Origin: Agrostemma githago | Taxonomy: Eukaryota; Streptophyta; Magnoliopsida; Caryophyllales; Caryophyllaceae | Direction: 5' to 3' | Assembly: GCA_958450325.1 (NCBI GenBank) | Contig: OY288241.1 | Location: 46,327,978-46,391,977, forward strand | Length of the DNA: 64,000 nucleotides | Shown: one piece after another, positions 56,611 to 64,000 of the stretch | Layout: the number at the start of each line of letters is the position of its first letter | How positions within the stretch are numbered: position 1 is the stretch's first letter | The notes under the pieces: model-generated | The model's database searches: none | The model's input: the letters and a program-made list of their open reading frames with translations, nothing else | Told to the model about the DNA's origin: nothing | Translations under genes and position numbers: made by a program

Positions 56611-59517
56611 TGTAGACACCCGCATTTTGCCTGCTAGTGTCTATAGCAGTTCCCGACAAACACCCGATGATGATCGGACGCAAACGTGACTTAGTATACT
56701 CGGATTTGGACCCGAAATCAATAATATCTGACATGGACTTTTAGCGGAGTAATAATCTCACAAAACAGACCTCAAATTCAGGCCCAGTGGGTCGTTCCGA
56801 GCAAAATAAGACTAATTTGGGCCAAAACCGACACCAAAAATAAATCCCGTCTTTTGGCGACCGGGTCAAAACCCGGTCAAAGACGAACCCGTCATGAAAA
56901 CAGCCCAAGTGCACCTTCTAGAAGCTGGCGCCCAATCCAAATTCAAAAAAGATTACAACAAACAACAATATCAATTTCTTCCTAAAATAGCTCGATTTAC
57001 CTGATCCACTCAATCGAGTGGATTGACCCACTCGGTCGAGTGGAGCGTCAAAAACTGGATAAGGCCCATTTTCTAGGGCACTCGACCGAGTGCACTAGGG
57101 ACACTCGATCGAGTGACCCTAGGTCGTGGGGTAAACTCTATAAATACCCCATGACCCTCACTCATTTCACAAGTTTTGGCTAATGCAAAATTACCTTATA
57201 TTTTCATTCTAATCCTTCTACACTCTACACATTACAACCCTAAGCAAACACACATCAAAAACCGAGTCCCTTGTCCCTCGAAAAACCGAATATTCATCCA
57301 CACACACACACATACACCATAACTTACATACATCCTCGATACTCTATAGTCCCGTCACTATTCGCGAGTCCATTTCCGAGGTTCCTACTAAGCATGTATG
57401 TTGAGGGTGTCCTAAACCCCATTTCAATCTTTGTTACTTTTGTTTATGTTTTGTATCGTTAATATTATACCTATATTGTAATCCTAACACTAACTCTAAC
57501 ATCCTAACACTTTACATTTTCGCATACTAACTTTTCTTTTCGCGTTACTAACATATTACTATCATACCACGTATATATATAACTAGTATCAAAAATTCGG
57601 TTTCGGATACGTTTGACTATAATTGTCGCCTAAAGTCCGTCTAATCCCTTTACGAGCAACGACGGAGGTGGAGCCCTTTCGAGGAGCCCCGCCCCAATGT
57701 ACTCAAGGGCGTGACGTGATCGCGACTAATCATAGTTGAACGTATACGATCCCATTTTAATTAGTACGGAACCCGTTGACACGAAAACCGACATCACATA
57801 ACCCGAAAGGGTTAGTTTCGATGTCGTGACGTAGAGGGAGGCATTCCGTTGCTAATTCAAAATTTATAACGTAAATGTTTTCATAAAATCCCGACAACGG
57901 TATTATAATCGTACATGTACACGATTATAGTACCGGAGGTCGAGTTAAATCCAAATCATGCGATATTTGTATTTAATTTGACCGACCGTCGATTTTACAA
58001 CTCAAAAACGAGACGAGTTAACACTCGTACAGGGGCTACTCGATCGAGTAGCGTACACAAAACTGGGCAGACTACTCTCCGAGGACACACTCGACCGAGT
58101 CAGACCATGACTCGACCGAGTGGGTCCTGTAACCCAGAAAACCGAGAGCTTAAATGCAACATTTAAGCCTCGTCACCTTTTTACGGCTTTTTAGTCGACA
58201 CGTGTAAAGCCAATCACGTGAATCCATTTTCCAAAACTCACGTTTATCGTGACAACTCCTTTTACAAAAATCCGACAACGGTACTATAATCATATAAGAC
58301 ATGATCATAGTACCGGAAAGCCGAACTAAATCTAAATTCGTCAATATTTCTATTTAATTCGGCCAACTCTCGATTTAAAACGCGTAAAATCACGAGGCAT
58401 GACTCGTACAGGTGCCACTCGGCCGAGTACATCTGCTACTCGACCGAGTAACACCCCAAGTCGTGGGCAGAAACCTTTTTTTAGGACACACTCGACCGAG
58501 TCAGTCCCCACTCGACCGAGTGGGTCCTGTAGCCCAGAAACCCGAGGGCTCTTTTTGTAGCATTCGAGCCTCATCCTTTTAAAAGCGACTTAGTCGACAC
58601 GTGTAAAGTCAATCACGTGATCTCTTTTTCAAAACACATGCATTTCGTCGCGGGTAAACAACTTTGATCGATTTTTCGATGTGATAAGTTGGGACAAGGC
58701 ATCGAGGCATGGGGTCGGGCTAGCATCACGCCTAGGTCCTATGTCTTCGTCCTTCGTTTGATGCTCAACATAATGTGCATTTAAACGGGGTTAGTCCGCT
58801 TACACGTTTTGCGGTCAAGTTTATATACGGGTCCGTTCCTAACGTTTCATTATTTATTATTCCATTTCTATATCGCTTACGTAATCTTCGTATTGGCCGG
58901 GTTGTATTTCCGCCCGTGTAATCTGTACGTTATTTATGTTTGAGTTTCATTTAGTTACTTGCTTATCGCTTTATAAATGAACCTCGCATGCTAAACCACT
59001 TCGACCATAACTAAGATGCAATAAATGACGTAGTTCACATACTATTCATATGCTTAGCCCGAAAACGCTGTTTGCATATCATTTAATCGTTTTACTAGCG
59101 CGCTCACACGAACACGAACGATGTCTTAGTAGAGGCCGCCATGTGCTGGCGGGGTTGGGTGTCCTTAGTGGGCTTCCCAACACGTACCCTCACCCCTTAC
59201 TCAGAACCTTTGGTTTCCGGATGTCCGAAACCCTTGGCGCACGAGAGTCATTCTATATACGAAAGCCGGTTTAGACGGTATCGGTATTGCAATGCAAAGG
59301 GACGAGCCCAATGAACTCTGAAATCGAAGTGGGCTTACTTTGTGTATAGCCCATGACGACATAGAGTGGGCTCGTATGGTTCCGAATAACCACAAAATTC
59401 GGTGGCGACTCCATTTTGACTTAAATTTCGAACCCGAGAACAATCTCATCACGAGATTCATTCGCCTACCCAAACCCGCGCGTGGCCGCGTCGGGGTGGA
59501 CCTACGTCATGTCCACA
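56611..59517 (+). repeat. 3' LTR of Tat-B (2907 bp)
   Basis: Nearly identical to the 5' LTR. The 21-bp length difference is one deletion near 58038, which removes exactly one palindrome and its spacer. TATA box at 57139-57146; palindromes at 57008-57114, 58038-58121 and about 58417-58521; G-box pairs at 58199/58215 and 58598/58614. Confidence 0.95.
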
Positions 59518-59522
59518 CTCAT

Positions 59523-60266
59523 TTGTAGCATATGTATCTTAACAAACGAGTAATCAACAGATATCATCTACATGGATTAATGGATAGATATGACGAAAAA
59601 CAGAATGACTTGAGACGATATTACTACGTACTCCGTATATGCTTGTATTTATCTAAATAGGTAATATTGGACTCATTAAAATTTGTGACAGAATGAACCG
59701 AATTTGTGTTATATAAACGTTGGTGGTATTATTAAAAGAAAGATTCCATTTATTGAATTAGCTAAAAATTAATATGTTCAAACCTCATATGTGCAAACGA
59801 ACAATTTATTAATAAACTTTTGATTAATTTTACTGAAACTCGAATATGACATGATTTTTACGCATTTTAGTACATTTTTTATTCTCTTTGAACTTCTTTT
59901 TTATTTTGAATTTCAGGAATACTACGTCGTGTATTAGTTAAAGTGAGAGCAATAGGTGACACCTCATATGCTTTCTTTTCTAAGCATTTGGTTTAAAATA
60001 ACCCTGTAGGTGAAGTTGTTCGCCCAAGAGTGCCCCTAGAAACCGGCCTAGCTAGCTATATTCTGCTCCGGAGGAGGTGAAGAATTTCTATAGTATATCT
60101 TTGAAAGCTAAGATTACTGCGACAAAGTAAGTATTTTTATGATGTTGTGATGATTACATTTTATTGTGAACGACCTAGGTTTGCAGGATGATGTTCTTGT
60201 CGCTTCTCATCCCGTTTTACTCTGATTTACTTTGTCGACGACCTAGGCGTGCATGATTTTAAAATG
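59523..60266. other. CACTA-3 interior between Tat-B and the Tat derivative
   Basis: AT-rich, no clear gene. A stretch beginning at TTTCAG|GAATAC (about 59920) and a frame with GEVVRPRVPLETG near 60010 may be further pieces of captured sequence, but they are too degenerate to assign. ACGACCTAGG occurs twice (about 60172 and 60238). Confidence 0.4.
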
Positions 60267-60271
60267 CTAGT

Positions 60272-61224
60272 TGTAGACACCCACATTTTGACCGCTAGGT
60301 GTCTATAGTAGTTTCCGCCTTTGGATTTGACGATCATGTCGTCCACGTAGACTTCCACTTCTTATGCATCATGTCATGCAATAAAGTTGTGGCGGTTCGT
60401 TGGTAGGTGGCTCCGGCATTGATGAGACCAAATGGCATAACAGTATAGCAATAAGTACTCCAAGGTGTAATGAAGGTGGTCTTATCCATATCTTCTTCTG
60501 CCATTTTTATCTGATTATACCCCGCATACCCATCCATAAATGATAGAAGGGCATGATCTGCTGTGTTGTCCACCAGTATATCGATGTGTGGCAACGGGAA
60601 ATCGTCTTTCGGGCTCGCCTTGTTAAGATCCCGAAAGTCTACACAGACACGAACCTTACCATCCTTTTTAGGGACTGGTACTATGTTTGCAACCCAATCT
60701 GGATACTCGGAGACTCGTATGAACCCAACCTTGAATTGTTTATCGACTTCCTCCTTGACTTTGAGGGACCATTCGGGCCTCATGCGCCGAAGTTTTTGTT
60801 TAACCGGCTTGAACCCTTCTTTGATCGGTATATGATGCTCGGCTATTTCGCGATCAATCTCCGGCATGTCCTTGTAGGACCATGCGAAGACGTCTTTGAA
60901 TTCTCGAAGGAGAACTATGAATTGTTGTTTCTCCTCGGGATCTAAGGATAATCCTATCTTAAGCATTTGAGGCTCTAAGGTTGTTCCCACGTTGATGGAT
61001 TCGGTTTCTTCGATTACCGGATTGCGGGATTCCCTTTGCTCTAGTTGCTCGATCAGATGTGGAGGCAAGGATACCTGTTCGTCGGGCTTCTCAATGTCAT
61101 TGCACATAAAATTTTTGAAATTTTGAAAATGAGACAAGTATTCGATCCATCTCATATGGAAATTCTATCGCCTCCCCAAAACCCGCGCTTCGCCGCGTCG
61201 GGGTGGACCTATGTCATGTCCACA
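60272..61224 (+). mobile_element. 953-bp Tat derivative: LTR ends flanking an inverted RT fragment
   Basis: It has the first 48 bp of a Tat-A-type LTR (60272-60319), an 819-bp pol segment in reverse orientation (60320-61138), and the last 86 bp of the same LTR type (61139-61224). Perfect target duplications ctagt lie at 60267-60271 and 61225-61229. It therefore looks like one integrated unit, not a later accident at two elements. Confidence 0.88.
60320..61138 (-). pseudogene. Inverted Tat RT fragment inside the 953-bp derivative
   Basis: On the minus strand it reads from upstream of RT (LPPHLIEQLEQRESRNPVIE) through VCVDFRDLNKASPKDDFPLP and MPFGLINAGATYQR to the YVDD region, where it ends against the LTR head. 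A frame change occurs just before YVDD (DMMHKKWKSTWTT). It is closest to Tat-A pol. No protein function is expected. Confidence 0.88.
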
Positions 61225-61229
61225 CTAGT

Positions 61230-61990
61230 AGATCTTTCTAATCGAATGTGGTGGTTTCTCTTTTCATGAATTTGAATAAAGATCAAAGATCGGTTGGTCG
61301 CAAAGATTAAAGATCGAAACTATTCTCTCAAGTAAGAACCATTATATAACATGTTTATAAAAAAAGAAAGCAATGCATGATGCTAACTAAACATTCTCTT
61401 GATGATTGCCCTGGAAGTATGTGATATGAAGTTTAATGTGCTTGTCAAATCCTGAGTTCATCATGTTCAAAACTACTTATTTATTGAGCAAATGCTTGTT
61501 TCTCTCATCTCCGCTGAATTTAATAATTCATGTTGCTTGTTTCTTTGTAAATCATGCAGACCCTTAACACATTCAACAGAGCTTAGTTTCTCATGTCATG
61601 TTCACTTCATTTACGATATTGGCTAGCGTGATCATGTTTAAGGTACCATTTTTGATTAGTTAAAATGATAATTGCTTATGTCTTCTTGTTATCACTAGAC
61701 TGTATATTAAGGTTGATAAAGTTTTGCAATTGAAGATGAAGCTGAGCATTATCTATAAAGATGGACGTGGATTGCTTGTGGACGGTATATTACCATGAAT
61801 ATTAAGAAGATTGCATTATGTATGATGATGATGATGATATATATATGGTGTAATTTTCGGTTTTATATCAATAAAAATATTGTATTTTCAGTTGTAATCA
61901 ATTAATATATCAAGTATGTATATATATTGTTGACATGCGTTGGATATCTTTTATATACTATTGTTGTGGGTTTGAATATGTTTTTTTTTA
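61230..61990. other. CACTA-3 interior, right side
   Basis: AT-rich, with a GAT/TA microsatellite near 61825-61850. No gene seen. Confidence 0.5.
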
Positions 61991-61994
61991 AAAA

Positions 61995-62304
61995 AAAAAA
62001 TTGCCACCTTTGGAACCGGTTGTCAAATACAACAGGTTCCAATGGTATACCCTATGGAACCGGTTGTGAATTACAACAGGTTCCAATGGGATACCTTTGG
62101 AACCGGTTGTGATTACATTAGGTTCCAATGGTATACCCTTTGGAACCGGTTCCACCAACAACCGGTTCCAAAGGTGACCTTTGGAACCTTCCTACAACCG
62201 GTTCCATAGATCCAGACCAAAGAAATCTACGGCAGTAGAACCCATGAAAAAAGGTTCCAAAGGGTAGTTTACAACCGGTTCCAAAGGGTAGTTTTCTACT
62301 AGTG
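61995..62304. repeat. CACTA-3 right subterminal repeats and terminus
   Basis: About ten direct and inverted copies of GGAACCGGTTG or GGTTCCAA, ending in TTTTCTACTAGTG. The left side (38560-38790) has the same motif in fewer copies. Such repeats bind the element's transposase-associated protein in CACTA transposons. The perfect palindrome GGAACCGGTTCC occurs where two half motifs meet near 62144. Confidence 0.85.
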
Positions 62305-62307
62305 TCA

Positions 62308-62798
62308 TTGGTTGTCCATTATGTGGTTGTGTTGAGGTTAGTCTTAGACGCGAGAGCGCGAACTTACCTCGGTGTTGGTCTAAGTAGCGAGAGCCCGGAC
62401 CGACTCTAGCAACTAGGAGACACCTACACCCTTGACCACCCCAATTACCCATCTACACTTATGAACCCGACCTAACCCACTTCTTTTCATATTTGATTTC
62501 ATCTTCTTAGTTAGTCATCGTTTCCTTAGTTTACTAGTTTGTTTGATCATTAGTTATTCCATTTTAGCATTGTTTTAGTCTAGTTCATTGTTAGCCTTGT
62601 CTCACCTCTTCTCCCATCATAGTTTGTCAATTAGCATTTCTTTGTGTTTGTTTGTGACTTAGTCTCGTTTTTAGGCCAACCTAGTCTAGACCTTACAATA
62701 CCGTCTCCGTGGATATCGACCCTACTTGCCCTAGCTACCCACTAGGAATAGTCGGTTATTTATTTGATCGGTTGGATCCGCGACAAATCCCACCATCA
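62308..62798 (+). repeat. Athila-young LTR, 3' portion
   Basis: After the tca duplication the LTR continues to CCACCATCA at 62798, four bases before the PBS. With 37409-38543 it gives an LTR of about 1.63 kb. The end is placed by the CA terminus and the PBS. Confidence 0.8.
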
Positions 62799-62801
62799 AT
62801 T

Positions 62802-62819
62802 TGGCGCCGTTGCCGGGGA
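62802..62819 (+). other. tRNA-Asp-type primer-binding site of Athila-young
   Basis: TGGCGCCGTTGCCGGGGA, the usual Athila PBS, complementary to the 3' end of plant tRNA-Asp. Confidence 0.92.
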
Positions 62820-63036
62820 CGGTGCATTGTTTAGACTTAGTTTGCTTATAGCTAGACTTAGTTACCCTTCTTTGTGCTCTTCTATCATCTCTTGTGCATA
62901 TTCTCTATATTTTTCTTGTTTCATTAGTTTTATTTCTCCCTCTTTTCTCTTTGTCTTTCGATTGTGCTTGTTTATTGTCGTTACCTAGTGCCCATAAAGC
63001 ACTAGGTGTTCTCACGTTTGTTCTAGTGTGTAGTGT

Positions 63037-64000
63037 ATGCCTAAGCGGGGAGGCGACTTCTTTTTCTTTAATCCAGAGCCGGAAAGACTTTTTCGAGCCT
63101 TTCGCCAACGGACGATTAACCGAGTTAGGATCTCTCAACCAAGCGCAAGCAATACTCATCAAGAGCAAGCTCAAGGAAACGATTTTGAGGAAGCATCTTG
63201 AGAGACTGCCGAAGGGAATTTCACCAATCCCTTTGGATATTCTAGTCTTAGTTCCCCCTCTACATCTACTTCAACTCCATCTTCACCACCATCTCCCTTA
63301 CATCCAATTATGCCGAAGTTTTCGTCTCACTCTACATTTACGGAAGATGTCTTGCCGGGACCGAATGCTCTACCGGCCGCTTATGCCGGAATTTTTTTAG
63401 CCAAGACTCAATTCATCCAACTTGTGGAGAGAAATCAATTTAGTGGTTTGCCCACCGAAGACCCGCACCAACACATGGAGACTTTCTCCGATTATTGTGA
63501 CGCTATTTCTCAACCCGGAGTTACTCAAGATCAAATCCGATGGGTATTATTTCCATTCTCATTAATTGGAAAAGTGAAGCAATGGGTCAAGAGTCTCGAT
63601 AGGGAAACCATGGGCATCGACACATGGAAGAAGCTTGCATTGGCGTTCTACCAAAAATTCTATCCTCCGGAAAAGACTAATTTTCTTAGGGCCTCCATCA
63701 TCGGTTTCCAACAACGGGATGAAGAGAGCCTTTATGAAGCTTGGGAGAGGTTTAAATCTTTGGTTAGATCGTGCCCCCACCATGGACTTTCACAATGGTT
63801 CTTAGTCCAACAATTTTGGAACGGTCTTTATGAGGACTCAAGAACTATACTCAATATGGGCTCCAATGGTAGGTTCACCGAGGTCGATGATGACCAAACA
63901 TGGGCAAGAATCGAGGAGATGACGGTTCATAATTCTCAATACTCAAGGCCTAGGAAAGCAAATCAAGGAGGTAGGCACGAGGTTGATGCTATTACTCAAT
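63037..64000 (+). pseudogene. Athila-young gag, second unit, runs off the right edge
   Basis: It starts at ATG 63037 (MPKRGGDFFFFNPEPERLFR). A TGA at 63199-63201 interrupts it. The frame then stays open to the window edge: a Ser/Pro-rich stretch, IMPKFSSHSTFTEDVLPG, FSGLPTEDPHQHMETFSDYC, TWKKLALAFYQKFYPPEKT, YEAWERFKSLVRSCPHHGLS and QFWNGLYEDSRTILNMGSNG. These are the standard Athila gag blocks. The nonsense codon is the only lesion seen. Rightwards the protease should follow. Role: structural capsid protein. Confidence 0.88.

Larger units (their letters stand above)
40788..59517 (+). mobile_element. Tat-B: full-length Tat-lineage LTR retrotransposon (18.7 kb with nested solo LTR)
   Basis: 5' LTR 40788-43715, PBS 43719-43736, gag-pro, pol with dual RNase H, antisense gene, polypurine tract and 3' LTR 56611-59517. 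The flanks ctaat (40783-40787) and ctcat (59518-59522) are a target duplication with one change. By eye the LTRs differ at about 20 sites plus one 21-bp deletion, so the insertion is recent. Several small lesions in pro and pol make this copy non-autonomous now. Confidence 0.95.
38544..62304. mobile_element. CACTA-3, complete at both ends, carrying gene fragments and nested Tat elements
   Basis: The left end is CACTAGTAGAATTAATGCC; the right end is the inverse, ending TTTTCTACTAGTG at 62304. Perfect 3-bp target duplications tca lie at 38541-38543 and 62305-62307. Subterminal repeats on both sides are built on GGAACCGGTT, typical of transposase-binding motifs in CACTA elements. Without Tat-B and the 953-bp Tat derivative it is about 4.1 kb. 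No transposase is seen, so it is non-autonomous. It contains at least one exon of a host gene. Confidence 0.88.

Noticed and set aside
15236..59635. Recurring TACTCCGTA strings as proof of a Caryophyllales origin
   Set aside because: I associate the string with repeats in that order, but it is too short and unspecific to identify the organism without a search.

Overview
The window is intergenic DNA from a large, repeat-rich plant nuclear genome. Every recognisable coding stretch belongs to a plant transposable-element lineage: Ty3/gypsy Tat with a second RNase H, Athila, Tekay-type chromovirus, CACTA transposons and a Helitron end. The primer-binding sites match plant tRNA-Arg, tRNA-Asp and initiator tRNA-Met. 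I see no intact host gene. A eudicot is likely; the species cannot be fixed from the sequence. The names Tat-A, Tat-B, Athila-old, Athila-young and CACTA-1/2/3 are mine.

Layout. 1-8315 is the 3' half of a degenerate Tat element (Tat-A): broken pol, a two-exon antisense gene, a polypurine tract and a 2.4 kb 3' LTR. 8316-13375 is non-coding DNA with old duplicated repeats. 13376-23456 is an old Athila (LTR, PBS, gag, protease) whose LTR is split by a minus-strand CACTA (CACTA-1, right end 19277), which itself holds a Helitron 3' end in a transposase intron. 23457-24106 is the start of CACTA-2. From 24107 to the right edge lies a younger Athila arranged as LTR - internal - LTR - internal. Both LTRs carry the same CACTA insertion (CACTA-3) at the same base, best explained by unequal recombination between LTRs. 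The first copy of CACTA-3 is cut off by a minus-strand Tekay-like element (25822-33874) that has lost its 3' end. The second copy (38544-62304, TSD tca) is complete at both ends and contains a captured exon resembling mitochondrial EF-Tu, a full-length 18.7 kb Tat element (Tat-B, 40788-59517) and a strange 953-bp Tat derivative (60272-61224) in which an inverted piece of reverse transcriptase sits between LTR ends. Tat-B has in turn received a reversed solo LTR (46079-48411, TSD ccatg) in its gag-pro frame. The nest is six levels deep.

The most unusual structure is regulatory. Tat-B carries 12-bp palindromes (ACTCGAYCGAGT) in pairs whose centres lie 20-23 bp apart, the pairs recurring every 72-74 bp. 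They occur before its TATA box, twice in its leader, and in the intron of its antisense gene. The unrelated Athila carries another 12-bp palindrome (TCCCGACCGGGA), also spaced 19-23 bp, in its LTR and internal region. Both share the core CGACCG. The antisense gene is the other candidate system: in two diverged Tat families it keeps a phase-0 intron after codon 214 and a TATA box at exactly the same distance from its ATG.
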